A stretch of DNA of 64,000 nt from Clusia tigrina (taxonomy: Eukaryota; Arthropoda; Insecta; Diptera; Clusiidae), in NCBI GenBank assembly GCA_920105625.2, contig OV050033.1, forward strand, positions 55,262,780-55,326,779, read 5' to 3'. Shown here piece after piece: positions 22,611-35,089 of this stretch. Under the pieces are notes generated by a model. That model searched no databases, was not told where the DNA came from, and saw nothing but the letters and a program-made list of their open reading frames with translations. The position numbers and the translations under genes were made by a program. Position 1 is the first letter of the stretch. Each line of letters opens with the position of its first letter.

Positions 22611-23399
22611 GTCACCTTTTATTTTTATTCAATAATTTGTTCTTGAAAGCGTATTAAATTTAAATTCTCCTTTCAAAGACACTATTTACGCAACTAAAAT
22701 GTTTGCAAATATTTTTTTATATTTGTCCTTTACCGCTCTTTTAAAAATCCTCCACATTCTTGCTTGTGTTACTTGCCGTCGTTGTTGTTGTTATTGTGAA
22801 ATTGTACAAATTGTGGCGCAAATCCAATAAATCAATCTTAATCATATAATAAAAAAGGAAAAATATAAAATCAATTGCACAATTTGCCAACTGAGTGAAT
22901 ATCCTTGATTCCATTTGCAATTCACTTTCAGTCGCTTTGCTGACAGTTATGCAAATAGCAGCTATTTTCACTTGCGTGTGCGAGTCTGCAGAGGTTTTTT
23001 AAATACTTGTAAAAGTAAGTAGCATAAGTGCTGGCGCTGGAACTCTCTGCAGGAAGTGTGTTGTCTGTAGACAGCGTGTTTTGACATTCTTCTAAGGACT
23101 TTGTATATTTTAAATAACAAGTTAGCAGCTATTTTCAGTTGTTTATATGTGATTTTAGGCGTTTTCTATTTATGCTGAAGAGTTCCAGTGAAAGAATCAG
23201 TATTTGGGAGAGAAAATTTTTTGAATTTATATAATTAAATAAATAATCGCCTTCAACATAAATAGTGGGATCTTTTATAGGCATTAAGAAATAACAGTTC
23301 TATGTATTAGCATAATTTTGGGTGCTAAAGCTATTTTTAAATTTTTACAAAGGATATGTATTCTATAAATAGCTTCCCATCCTCAAACGATTACATTCG
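22611..23399. other. Spacer between opposed arrays A and B
   Basis: About 790 bp of AT-rich sequence with a small GTTGTTGTTATTGT run at 22,780. It has no open frame of note on either strand and no transposase motif. Confidence 0.6.
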
Positions 23400-24440
23400 A
23401 TACTTTCAGTGAGGAAGTTCTTTTAGATTTGTGGAAGCCCCTAAAAGTATGCTGCTCTTTCGATAGCCATTTAGTGTGCAAAGTATGGAAACCACTCTTC
23501 AGAGGTTTAAAAAGCAAGTGCATTATAGAAGTAATCTCCTAATTTTATGCGATTACCTTCCATATCTGAAGTGTAAGTATTATTTTACATTGAGAGCCCC
23601 TAAAAGTATGCTGCTCCTTTGTTTTGGTTTGCAAACTATGCAAGCCAGTCAGATGTTTAAAAAGCAGGTGTATTATAGTAGTGATCAACTTCACGCCATT
23701 ATTCATGAAAAATTCCTTTTAGATTTATGGCAGTCCCTAAAAATATGCCGTTAAATTGGAAGCAATTTAGATTGTAATGGAAGCCAGTCTTCAGACGTTT
23801 ATAATATGGTTCCATTCTATAAATAATCGACAAACTTCCAGCGATTTCATTGCATAAATTCAATTAATAAATTCTTTTAGATTTTTGGTAGCTCCTAAAA
23901 ATATGTTGGTCTTTCGGGAGCCATTTACTCTGCAATGTACAGAAACCACGCTTCAGACGTTTAAAAATCTGGTTCATTATAGTGATAACCTGCCAACTTC
24001 ACGCCATTACATTATATATCTTTATGAAAAAGTCCTTTTAGATTTTCAGAACCCCTAAAAATATGCTGCTCCTTCGGAATCCATTTACTCTTATAAATTA
24101 TGGGAACCACTCTTCGGACTTTCAAAACGCAGGGCATTTTATAAATAAACGCCCTAGTTCACTGATTACATTCGATATCTATAGTAACTAAATTCATTTA
24201 CATTGTAAGCTCCTAAAGATATGCTGCTCTTTCGAAGGCAATTTACTCTCCAAAGTATGGAAATCATTCTACGGAGATTTAAAAAACAGATACAGTCTCA
24301 TCTGCCAAATTCTCACGATTTCAATAGTGAATAACTTTGTTAGATTTTTGGGGGCCTCTAAAAATATGCTTCTTATTGGGCATCTATTAATTCGTATAAA
24401 ATGAGGAATATTTTCAGGTGTCACGAACTACACATTGAGT
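23400..24440. repeat. Array B: seven ~134-162 bp units with CCCTAAAAATATGC
   Basis: Units carry CCCCTAAAAGTATGCTGCTC or variants near 23,441, 23,598, 23,732, 23,894, 24,054, 24,209 and 24,355. The body has GGAAACCACTCTTCAGA, TTTAAAAAGCA and CTTTTAGATTT. The motif points the opposite way to array A. Apart from the motif I see no clear homology between the two unit bodies. Confidence 0.9.
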
Positions 24441-25600
24441 ATACATTCACGCTGGTCTCTAGAACGGTATAATTTGAGGGGTATTATTTATGTCATAGCA
24501 GAGATACTAAAAATCTATACAAAACCCACTTTGGGGAAACTTCGAGTGTGGTGAATCCCCGCATTATTAAAATTTCTACAAGGTAATAATAATTTGCATA
24601 ATTTGCAGGGCTAAATTAAATGAAAAACAATTAATAAATCAATAAATTTTAATTAATAATTAATTAAATTTCTGTGAGCATATTTTCAGGTGCCTGGAAA
24701 ATTTCTTTTAAATATTGACTTGTTTGGGAATAGAGCGCAAACTTCTTCAAAGGTGTTTCATGTCCCATGTTAGCAGTGAATAGACCTGATAATTCATACT
24801 GTACCTCATTTTATTTATACGCAGTTTTTTTTTTAGTATTTTTCTCTGCATACTTTAAGGCTTTTTGTAGCTTTTCTCTAAAAAACTCCTACCAAATTTA
24901 AATCCCACGTGCTGGTAAGTATATCAACTAACAAATGACGTTCTTTTTCTGGTAACATAAATTTATAGCATACATTTAGGCTCGCGCTCAAGGCACCGCA
25001 TCCAGTGACTTGGGCCATTATCCGAGCAGCATATATATCAAATCTTATTGTCTACTAATATTTATACATATTACACAATGCATTACACATAATTCGGTAT
25101 GCTCGATTTACTTAAAGAGAATGGCGCAGAGATGTGATTACGCATTGGCATACACAGAAGCAATCCTCCCTAAAAGTATGCACTAAATTCCAACAATTTT
25201 CATCATCAATTATATTATGCGAAAAATATGAAGAGATTTATAAATATACGCGAGTGACTACGCCCCAACATATTTACTATACTACTAAATCCATTACAAT
25301 GTACCAAGAGTAAATGCAGATAAATACATTTGGTAAGGAACGAAGGAATGACGGCACGAAGGAAGTGATGAAAATAAAAATAAAAAAACAAATAAGAAAA
25401 AGTACCCCAAAAAAGAAAATAACGTAGCAAGCAATTTTGAAGCGATTTTCCTAAGCGGCAGCAGCAGCGGCAGCGGCAAGCAAATAACATAATATTAAAA
25501 TAGATTTTTGCTGAAGGAACTGTGCGAGTATGTGTGCCAGGACATGCAGCCGGGCACGTAACGAAAAAGCGCCCACCGAGGATTTAGGAGGAAAAATTAT
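24441..25600. other. Non-coding stretch with two further motif copies
   Basis: GCATACATTTAGGC at about 24,968 and CCCTAAAAGTATGC at about 25,168 are isolated motif copies. A GCAGCAGCGGCAG run lies at 25,457. Minus-strand frames 25215-25490 show only Cys/Leu/Phe-rich low complexity. Confidence 0.5.
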
Positions 25601-26336
25601 TCATGCGCTCGCTGAAGAAAGCTACGACAGTGAATCATTGTGAAATTGTCTTTGTGGAAACTGGAGACATCAGCGTGATTTCCATGTTGATCACATACAA
25701 GTCGAGGCAAGGGAGTGCAAGTGGCGGGTGGCAGGCGAAATGCGGCAGGCAGCAGGCAGCAGGCAGCAAGCAGCCCGGCAATGAGCGAGCAAGCGAGTGA
25801 GTGAATAATGCCGACAGAGTGATTATGATGAGAGTATAATTCTCTGCTTAGTGGTGGGATAGATATGTGTGAGTATGTGTGTGTGAGCCGGAGGGGAAGG
25901 GGAGGGGGGTTTAAGGAATGTTTTGTGTGCACTTTTCTGAACGTCTTCATTGTTTTTTTTTTTTCTATTTCAGCAACTTAAGTGATTTTATTTAACCAGC
26001 GAAATATTACTTGAGGAATGTGGGGACTACACACACACACACACACACATGCACTCTCATAAACAGACACACATGCAGCCACAAGTCAAGTCAGTTCAAG
26101 TGAAACAGCGAAATCGTGAAAAATTGCCATCAGTGACTCAGTGCATCAAGCAAATCGCGGTATGGAAAACCTCTTCTACCACTGCTCGATCTGTAAATCC
26201 TCTCGAGTTCGTCATTTTGTGCACTCTCGACTATGAAACTCCTGCCTTTGTATTAACAAATAACAAATTTTCCATATTTATACGCCACTGCACTGAGCGT
26301 CTCTCTCACACAGACACAAGTACGCACATACACAAA

Positions 26337-26378
<42 letters not shown>

Positions 26379-27700
26379 TGTGCCCAATCACTCCCTCCTC
26401 ATAAACTTGCGGCATCTGAAGTGCTGCTGCAACTACAGAAGATAAATGCTCACGCATCAGCGGCGAATTTTCTTTATCATGTGACGTGGAAGTTCACAAA
26501 GTGTGGGTTAAATGTTGCATGCCGGAGTGTGTCGGTGTGTGTGTGCGTGTGAGTTCAGTTGTTTTCTGCTTCAGGTGTCAGGCTCAATGCCGCTTAATGC
26601 ACCTAAAATTATGCAAGCAAAATTTGGTCGTTGAAGTTCGTTGCACTGCAAATACAAATTATTGTGCTTGATTAAGTTGCGGGGTGCTTTGACATTATTT
26701 TGCGTGGAACTGCAGTAGGCGGTTGGGAGATAAATAAGTATGAATAAGTAATTTAAGGAAGTAGAAGGAGTGTCAGAGTTATAATAACAGTCAGAGTTAT
26801 AATAACACCACGGAATTAGCGGCAACTCTTTTGATATGGGACACTCATTAGAGTTAGTTCTGGAATTGTATTGGAAAGACCTCGAATGAAATTGAATTAG
26901 TGATGCGGTACCACCTCAAACGCCTTCTAGAACTTTTGAGTGTGAGGAAGTTTGAGTATGAGTGAGTCTTGCATTCGAAAGAGCTCATTTAAGCTGAGCT
27001 GTATGACTCTAAGGTTAGTAACTCATTAGAGGAGAGTGGTTACTTGAACATATCAAAAGAGTCTATATAGGCTAAAGGATATGATTCATATAAAAAATCT
27101 TCTGAAAGTTTGATCGTGGTTATTTTGGTATATCAGAAGAACCTCTTTATGACACTATCAGTAGTTTTTGAGTACATCAGTAGTTTTTGAGCTAACAACA
27201 GAAAGAGCCAGGGGAGTTGTCAGAACCTATTTATATTAAAGTGGATATGTCAAAAAAAGGGCAGAGAGTAAAGCAAAACTTATCAAAGGTATCTGTTTAT
27301 GGGCGTGGTTTAAGCACAATAGCACACAGATGTTGATTGTACTATGGGCATCAATGCCTGAATGCTTTGAGACCTCCTTCTATGGCAGCTCTTCGGCCAA
27401 CCCCACTACTGTCTTTTGGGAAGGATTGAGCACTTTGGCTCCAAGCTAGATACAAAGAGATCATTCGTTGAAGAAACCTGCTTCCTCGCTCTGTTTAAAC
27501 TACTCCTGACTAAAAAAGTGTGGCCTCGTGGTGAGTGCAGTTGTGATTTGAAAGCAGCAGCCATGAAGGTGGTATGGAGAAGTTTGTAACGGGTCCACAG
27601 TCTTTTTACTCATATATAGCTTTATTTTCTATATGTTTATATCATGCCGGAAGATATGTAAATTTGACGCATGCGAAACTCTCAATAAATAAATAATTTT
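25601..27700. other. Non-coding stretch with CA repeats
   Basis: (CA)n runs lie at 26,029-26,049 and 26,345-26,376, and a GCAGGCA repeat at 25,730-25,770. The 167-codon frame 26049-26552 reads through the second CA run as alternating His and Thr and has no domain. No gene supported. Confidence 0.5.
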
Positions 27701-27859
27701 CCCATTTGCTCATAGTATATTCAAACTAATTGTAATGTAGAATACATTTGCATATCACACAAACATTTGAATGGTTGGCTGTGGCAATGGGAATTGAATC
27801 CCCCCTTAGAGCAGAGGGATTTAGAAATAATATAAACAATAACTTTGACATACACTAAA

Positions 27860-28180
27860 GAAAAATTGGGTCCTGGCACCCAGCCAATGTGAGGCGGCCG
27901 GCTAACGGGCAGCTTATCCACTGCAGCCTTGTATTGAAGAACATTTTTGGAAGATGAGCAACATGAGGCTATTGCCATAATTGCAGCCTGACTGTCTATA
28001 GAAATGTTTAATGTGGTAATATCTCTTATATAGGCTTGCTCTGCTGCTTTTCTGGCAGCGAACACCTCAGCCTGAAAAAAGCTGTAGTAGTCGGGCAGTT
28101 TGAACGGCTGTCTGATATATATTTAGTTCAGGACAGTGGACCCGTGCACCCACACCTTCTGGCATTTGAGAATGTGAATA
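27860..28180 (-). pseudogene. LINE RNase H domain fragment
   Basis: Minus-strand translation shows FFQAEVFAARKAAEQAY, then NISIDSQAAIMAI, then HIGWVPGPN. That is the order Glu-containing helix, Asp of IxxDSQAA and WVPG loop of the RNase H domain carried by many insect LINEs. The expected H(C)DIxGN continuation after WVPG is lost. The sequence upstream of about 28,130 has stops. Truncated and dead, flanked by unrelated RT sequence on the other strand. Confidence 0.75.
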
Positions 28181-28229
28181 TATTGAGGATTCTACATCTG
28201 GTTGTCATGCCCGAGCCGCAACCTACATC

Positions 28230-28870
28230 TTAAATGGTGGCCCTTAGTGGCTGTGGTAGGTGTTTTGAGGATCAACATGCAGAAGACCACGCTGATGAGA
28301 GTGGAAACATCAAGCCAGCTCTCACTTACTCTGAGCAGTGTTGGAAATGTTGTCTGTGTAGAAGACATTGAACAGTTCTACTATATTGGGAGCCAAGTTT
28401 GCAAAGATGGCGGGCCAGAACTGACGTTCCGGCTCGAATAAGCAAAGCTAGAGCAGCCTTCCACCAACTATAAAAGGTGTGGCGATCGCGTGAATTGTCC
28501 CTGAAAACCTGGTTACATTTTTAACTGCAGCGTAAACCCAATGCTGTTATATGGATCTGAGACGTGGATAGTTTCAGACATTCGTTAAGAAGTGTCTAAA
28601 GCCAGCTATCATCTCCTATGAAGATTTGCCAGCTCTCACCATCAGCAAGTCGGTCAATACTGATATCAAGAGAAGGAACTGCGTCACACTTTTCTAAACG
28701 ATGACAACGACATTACAAAAATAGCAATCCAGTGGAAACCGCAAGGCATGGAAAGCATGGATGACAACAATCCCATAGCAAAAAGCCAACATCGAGGATC
28801 ATGGAATGACATAAGATGCATCGCTCGAGATGGGAGGCGTTGGAAGGAACAATTTTTTAAGTGTATTCAG
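28230..28870 (+). pseudogene. RTE-like reverse transcriptase C-terminal fragment, frameshifted
   Basis: The plus strand reads MQKTTLMRVET, then VEDIEQFYYIGSQVCKDGG, then with frame changes KARAAFHQL, VWRSRELSLKTW, LLYGSETW-like sequence near 28,540, and a tail matching NDIRCIARDGRRWK. The same order is seen at 40,150-40,750. Several frameshifts and stops break it. It lacks the catalytic RT motifs, which lie further N-terminal. Confidence 0.75.
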
Positions 28871-29765
28871 TAATAAATAAAAACTATTTATATAGAAATA
28901 AATATTAAACTGAAAACAAATTGCAAAATGTGTTAAAATCTAATTCAATAATTTTAAGGTCAAATTTTATATTTGCAAACAATTAAAAATTTTTCTAAGT
29001 GTATTTCGTAATAAATCAAAACCGCAATTTGTCCACCATCGAAGCGCGGTGCTCAGTCGCCCCGTGCGTCAAAGTAATATTCAAGTGATTGTATTGAAAA
29101 TCGTAAATGAAATTTGCTGCTGGGTGAAACACACACACACACACACACACGCACACACACTTGCACAAATAGCTACGCACACACTCACGAACGCTCCAAT
29201 GTGAAATTAGAAAATTCGCTTAAATTGTGGATTTATAAATGGCAAACCAGTTGGTAATTGGAAATAAACAAAAATTTAGCCAATTTCCAGTTATGCGAAG
29301 CGACGGCAAACAACAAAAACAAATGGTGTTGTTGTTGTTTTTTAATTATTGCCTAAGTGCAACAACAAACTCCGCCACAAATTGGGGCAGCTTTGTGTGG
29401 AGTTGTAAACAGAGACGAAAAACGAATTCCAATGAAAATAGTCAAACAAAAATACAAAAAACGAAATGAGAAAAAATTCAACAACAAAAACAAAAATAAA
29501 AACAACAACAAAAGTAAAAACAACAACAACTCAAAATAACAACGTGAAATTATGACTAAGCGTGCTGTTTAATGGTCTATGCACAGAGGTGACAGCAGTA
29601 AAAGGAGCGTGGAAAAAATTTTTGATTTAAATTCGCTACTTTTTTGGTTAAATTTAAATAAAAAATTGCAAAAATGCACAAAAATTTAATTTATTTTTAT
29701 ACAAATTTTTGTTAAATTATGGAAATATCTTCACTTCAGTTCATCGGTGTGAACTTTAGTGTAGT
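28871..29765. other. Non-coding stretch with CA and AAC repeats
   Basis: A (CA)n run lies at 29,131-29,160 and AAC/AAAC-rich sequence at 29,440-29,540. Lys/Asn-rich frames there are compositional. Confidence 0.5.
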
Positions 29766-29787
29766 TTCTAATATTCATTGAGGGCAG

Positions 29788-29872
29788 CCCAAAAATATGC
29801 TATATTTTTTTTATATGGTACCTACGGAACTTCGAGTGTATAGCAGCAAATATATTTAGCCTACTATTAGGG
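29788..29872. mobile_element. Short CCCTAAAAGTAGGC inverted element, copy 2 (diverged)
   Basis: CCCAAAAATATGC at 29,788 faces GCCTACTATTAGGG at 29,859-29,872, about 85 bp end to end. GTGCAACATTATT follows the right end as in the other copies. Confidence 0.5.
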
Positions 29873-30199
29873 TGCAACATTATTGTGTGTTGAACTTCGT
29901 AGTTCACATTTCTTTTGTTTTGCAGAGCACCAAGGAAAGACTTATAATTGTCTGTAGATATATAAATGTGAACAACATCTCAAGAGGACTCTGAGAGGAA
30001 CTGTGGAATGTTGGAAAATAAATGAGAAACTTCATAGAAGTGTTGTTGGAAGAAGAATATATGGGAAGCTCACAATTAATATATAGATAAACCTAATAAT
30101 AAATCACAAAAATTGTCAGTCTAATTAAATTTCTTATTAGAATGACAGATAGATAGTTGTTGGCCATCCGTTTAAGGAGCTACAGGAGCATAGTGGAAC

Positions 30200-30635
30200 A
30201 ACGAAAAAAGTCCTTTTGAATCTAAGTATATAATATTGGAGGCCAAGAATGGTGAAACGAGAGGTATTCTACTGGAAAAATTATTATCTCTTGAATAATT
30301 TATACCAATTTTTACACTTAATACCCTCTCCCTAAGACAGCTTTTTAAGTACTTGGAATCTAATTAAGTATTAGAGACCAAGGATACTGAAACGTGAGGT
30401 ATTCACTGGAAAAAATATAATATCTGGATTGGCATATGATCATTTTTACCCTTTCTACTGTTCCCAAAGACAGTTTTTTAACCCCTTTGATTCCAATTAA
30501 ATATTAATGGCCAAGAATTTTGAAATGTGAGGTATTCTACTGAAAAAATTGTGATATCTGGAATGATTTAAGCCAATTTTAACCCATTATACTATTCCTC
30601 CAAGATAGCTTTTTAACACCAGACAAACCAGAGAG
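30200..30635. repeat. ~130-bp tandem repeat, three copies
   Basis: Shared blocks are GGCCAAGAAT (about 30,242, 30,370 diverged, 30,503), AAACGTGAGGTATTC, CTGGAAAAA and AGACAGCTTTTTAA. Copies are diverged by substitutions and small indels. Confidence 0.85.
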
Positions 30636-31149
30636 TCACAAAAAGAAAAATCTTTAGTTGATTCTAGATATAGGAAGGAGTGACTCATGTCTTAGAACAC
30701 TGCTTGAATCCTCTTGAACGTGTTCTAGACGCCTGACATGTATGCTAAACATCTGATAATGCATTAGTCGCAGTTGTGGTTCACAAGACGAAAAGGAAAG
30801 CGAGAGACAGTCAAGGAGAGAGAAAACTTCCAGGGGTAGAATAGAATATTGGATCAAATTTCTATAGGATTAATTATTTTAGGATAAAGGCATTCAATTT
30901 CGTGTGACCCAAAATAGTTGTATAGCACCCAGTTTACGGGTAATATGAGTGTTCGGCAGATCCTCTTATCTTTACGAACTTAAGGTTGAATTTTGGTTGG
31001 AATGATGTCCCAAATTTCTGGGTATATAATTAAATCGCTTCAAGATCAATGCCACAATTTCTGCCCTTCAATTGTATGGGGTCAGTCACCATGAAGCGAC
31101 CAAACTCTGTGTTTTCATTTATGCATTCATCATTCTACTGAAGCCACCG

Positions 31150-31800
31150 CAGGTAAAGTAATATGATGAAACAGCCGCTAAACAGTCCCATTCCCTTTCA
31201 AAAGTCCTGCCATTTGGAGCTATTTATGAAGCCATTATTTTTTCGTTTGAAATGTCTCCCAGGCAGATCAGAAAGTAGTCACCTAGGAAAATGTGTCTCT
31301 TTTGGACAGCGCTGTACATGTGGAGATCAGGTGTTCGTTGGACTGTTGATCTTCCTCATACATGCAACTCCTGGAAAAGTAATTTGAGACAATTCCCAGC
31401 TTTCTAACCAGAGTCCAGTGCTTGACGTTACGACACTTATGGCAGTACCTACATTTTGCCTACTTAGAGATATTACCACTTTTAAGCACTTGGCGTTTAT
31501 TTCAGGCCAGGTAAGTCCAGCTATTTGGGATCCTGCTCCTTCAGACCAACATCTGCTCCTTCAGACCAACATCTGCTTGTTGCATCTAAGGATTTTGTGT
31601 TAATTTGCAGCTTACATGTAGCAATGAGAATACCAAGGTTTGACCTTGTTTGCTAAATCGGCATTGCAGTGCCCTCTAGGGCGAGTTCAAACGCTTTGAT
31701 GTTCCTTGGAATATCTTTGTATCCGGGAACCCAGTTCAGATTCAGACCAGTCTGCTTAGCTATCTCGTCTGTATTAGTTGTAAAAGTAATTTTTTTTGGT
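31150..31800 (-). pseudogene. LINE RNase H and C-terminal fragment
   Basis: Minus-strand reading gives LNLNWVPGYKDIPRN (near 31,740-31,700), then ILIATCKLQIN, then LTWPEINAKCLKVVISLSRQ, and the degraded LTGH position near 31,420. This is the standard order RNase H loop, linker with TCK, WP...LSR segment and the start of the cysteine-rich end. Stops and a frameshift interrupt it. The cysteine-rich end near 31,300 is poorly preserved. Confidence 0.7.
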
Positions 31801-33995
31801 ATGTGGAAAAATCTTCTTAAATAATTTTATATAAAAGAAAGATTTTCTTAAATGATTCTTACACAGTTGACATGAATCGACTTCGGCTTGTAATGGAGAG
31901 GAGAGTGATTTGATCCTTTTTATATGCAATCTTAATATCATTCATAAATGTTACTATTGTTGTAGGCTAACTGTGTATATTATGGCAACTAGTTTAGTGT
32001 GGTTTCTACGGACTCTAGCTTGCCACATGTAACATGGCTAGAAATCTATTCCACTTAAAGATTCATAAAGTTCAAGGATTCAACTTTAAAGACTGATAAG
32101 CGACATGTTCAATATGAGACAAGGTTTCGATATCATCGTAAAACTTTCCACTTGAAGTTGCTTCCACACTTTCATTTCAATACATTTTGAAGCTCCACTC
32201 TGAGACTTAGAGCACGTTTTCGATAGAATTGTTGAACTTCTCATTTGAGCTTAGAAGGATTCTTCGTAAATATAAATATAAGTTTTTCCCCCTACAGATA
32301 AGCTCCAACCAAAGACTCCATGCAATTACTCTTAGTAGGAGGAGAGCATTTTTCTTCACTTTTCCATTTCATTTGCGATGATTTTCTTCCTTATACAAAA
32401 ATCCTTTTATTAGTTTTTTGTGTGACAATTCGAAATCCCCACAGAAAATGGAGAAAAAGTAGGCTCAACCATACTCAATGTTGACCAGCAATAATAATCA
32501 AAACTCCAGTCATAGAACAACACCAATAACAACACCCATAATACTAACAACAACCACTCTTACCACATCAGTAACAACCTCAACTAACTATCCTTCTGGC
32601 TTTAATAGTAACAACAACAACACCAGAACACCAAACACAACAATCTCAACAAACTATCCTTCTGGCTTTAATAGTAGCAACAACAACTGAGTTTGCCACA
32701 AAGTTGTACAACTTTCCCTTTACCTTTCCTGGAGTTGAGCGATCAAATCCTTGCTGCTGGGTTCTGGAGCCTTTTCCCGTAAAAATTGCGTGCTTGTTAC
32801 TCCTTTTTTCGTTTATAAAGGGCTGCTAAGCCCCCCTTTTCTTCTGACAATAAAGCAATGTAAAACAACCCTTTGACATAAAGTAGGATTTTCCTTTTTC
32901 CACATCCTTTGTCCACATCCTTTGCTTTGATTGTGTTGTTTTTTTTTGGTTTTCTGGCGTAATTTTTGTTGATTTAATTGATTTTTACTAATTAATTACT
33001 TTTATTTTGTATTTAATGGCGAGGGTGACACTTTCAAAATGTCGGCGCGTGTGTGTGAGTGTGGTCGTCGCCTTCCCCCCTGCCCTTACCAGGATGACAG
33101 ACCACCGCCGTATCGCTTGGCCTATTGTTAACTTTTGCACGCCCATGATTGATTCGGTTTCTTTTTTAAATTGAAAATTTTAATTGATTGTGGGCTTTGC
33201 TGTTGATGTTATCGTTGCGCCCACTTTGTTTACCCGCGGATCAGTTGTTGGGTGTGTGTTGGTGTGTTGGTGTGCGTGAGCTTTTAATGGCATTTGTATT
33301 TAATACTATGAAAATTGTTGTTTTACCGATTTTTGTTTCGCCACAGTTGACTACGTTCAATGGCGAGTATTTATTTTATCTGCTTTTGTTGGTGCACCCT
33401 ACAATCAGAGATCTAGCATATAGTTTTAATACAACAACTAAGGAGAAAATATACTCTTAGAATGGATTGGTGGATGTAGTCCTTTGATATTCACAGTTAT
33501 CTTAACATCTTTGGTGTGAGTTCTACGAGGACTTGGTACCCTGAGCTGCTCTCTATTAATCCTTCTAGTCAGTTTGAAAATACTGTTAATGAGTTCCATT
33601 CCTTTTACATAATTTAATAATATTTATTTTATTTGTCCAAAAATATACAGGACCGGAAGTACTCACTTCATTGAACTCCTTGTGTCCTTATCACTACGAA
33701 TGAATTCCACACACTGCGATTACAGACCCACTCAGCTAGAGATGTGTCTGTTTGTGTTTCCTAATATAGTTGTTGAGACCAATGCCCTGATTCTCTGCAT
33801 ATTGCTTAACCAGACTAGTCTATAAATGTCTGTATAACTCAGAATCCATCAAATGCAGAATCCTACGCAGAAATATGTTTTAACTTAACAGAGTAAAATG
33901 CTTCTAAAAGTTCAGTTGTAAAGAAAGAAGGAATTAAGGAAGTTCAGTCTTTCGTCGTCCCATAGTAAAAGGAAACATACATTCGCACCATGCAA
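31801..33995. other. Non-coding stretch with short repeats
   Basis: A 65-bp duplication with AACTATCCTTCTGGCTTTAA occurs at about 32,583 and 32,648, inside a Thr/Asn-rich frame (32478-32690) that looks like simple repeat. No gene recognised. Confidence 0.5.
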
Positions 33996-34000
33996 GATTC

Positions 34001-34106
34001 AATAATGGTGCATCCTAAAAGTAGGCACCTCTTTTTGACTTGGTTATACAATGAATTCGATTCTACCACTACACATATATAAAATCTACTTTTAGGCTGC
34101 ATTATT
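34001..34106. mobile_element. Short CCCTAAAAGTAGGC inverted element, copy 3
   Basis: AATAATGGTGCATCCTAAAA then GTAGGC at the left (34,001-34,026) is mirrored by TCTACTTTTAGGCTGCATTA at 34,085-34,106. This copy has the longest visible inverted ends, about 22-26 bp with a small indel. The middle has no coding capacity. Confidence 0.65.
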
Positions 34107-34394
34107 AAGATGTGTCTAATGACTCTCTTAGAAAATGTTCTAATCATTGACTTGGATTCTCTGAAAAATACCTGGTATGAGGGATTTTTTATAGCCTATG
34201 AGACAGTACGTCATGGTTTAAGGCCAAAACTCTCGAAACTAGGCCTAGAGTTCTTCCTCTATTTTAGAATACATAATATCAATGGAGGAGAATAAAATAT
34301 GGAGGAGAAATATGTTCTAGTGAGATACTCATCACAAATTGGGGGTGACACTTATTACAATTGTATAGGACCTGATCGCTAATAACTTCTAATT

Positions 34395-34575
34395 TAGCTA
34401 ATTTAGCCGCCCTCTGCTAGATTCACACTCAGAGTGTCGCAGGTTCAAATCCTGCCCTCGGGCTCGGTCTCAAAAATGCTTCTTTCCAAAAAATCGTTTC
34501 CGCTCGAGTCGAAGTCCTCAGTAGCAATGAGTACTCATTGCCACGCCCCTTGCAGTCATAATTTAATTATGGTGT
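34395..34575 (+). mobile_element. SINE copy 1 (best preserved)
   Basis: A box-like TAGCTAATTTAG near 34,396-34,408 and a B box GGTTCAAATCC at 34,442-34,452 suggest an internal RNA polymerase III promoter of tRNA type. A body with GGTCTCAAAAATGCTTCT, GAGTCGAAGTCCTCAGTAGC, ACTCATTG and CCCCTTGCAG follows, then a palindromic CATAATTTAATTATG end. Copies 2 and 3 share the body. No poly(A) or clear target duplication was found. It is non-coding and would depend on a LINE for movement. Confidence 0.7.
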
Positions 34576-35089
34576 AAGATGTAATAGAACGGAAATTCAA
34601 ATTTCTTTCCTGTTTTGTACTTGTAGGTTGAAGGGCCGGACTTGACTCCGTTATGAACTTTCCAAAGTTTACGTTTTTGACTTAGTTTTCCAGACCTGTA
34701 CATGGACCCTCTCTTAAATTGGGCGGGGTATGAAAGAATTTGGGCCACCCGTGAATAATTTGTGTCCAAAAAGTTAGTTCCCTTTTCTAGACTCTATCTT
34801 CCAGACCTGTAAATAATAACCTCACTTAAATTGGGAGGTAAGAATTTAACTCTCGGTATTGTTTTATGCCTGAAAAATAATATCGAGTTGATTCAATAGA
34901 ATTGGAGGTATGTTCAAGGTCATTAGGATGGACCACTTAAGTAACTCAACCGTTAGGAGTGTACTTACCTTGCCATCTATCTGGATTAGGAGTCTTTACT
35001 CAATACTGGGTTAGGAGTTTGTATTCTTAAACTGAAGTTCTTCTTGGGAACAATTGTTCATGCTTTTTTATTCAAATGTGATTATTGAG

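Noticed and set aside
21760..24440. Telomere-like TTTTAGGG/CCCTAAAA motifs as internal telomere repeats
   Set aside because: The motif is single-copy within each ~130-bp unit, not tandem, and flies of this group do not use TTAGG-type telomeres.
26049..26552. 167-codon frame
   Set aside because: It spans (CA)n runs read as His-Thr repeats, with no other support.
34395..34470. A functional tRNA gene at the B box
   Set aside because: No acceptor stem pairing or clear anticodon arm could be built. The sequence continues into a SINE body shared with other loci.
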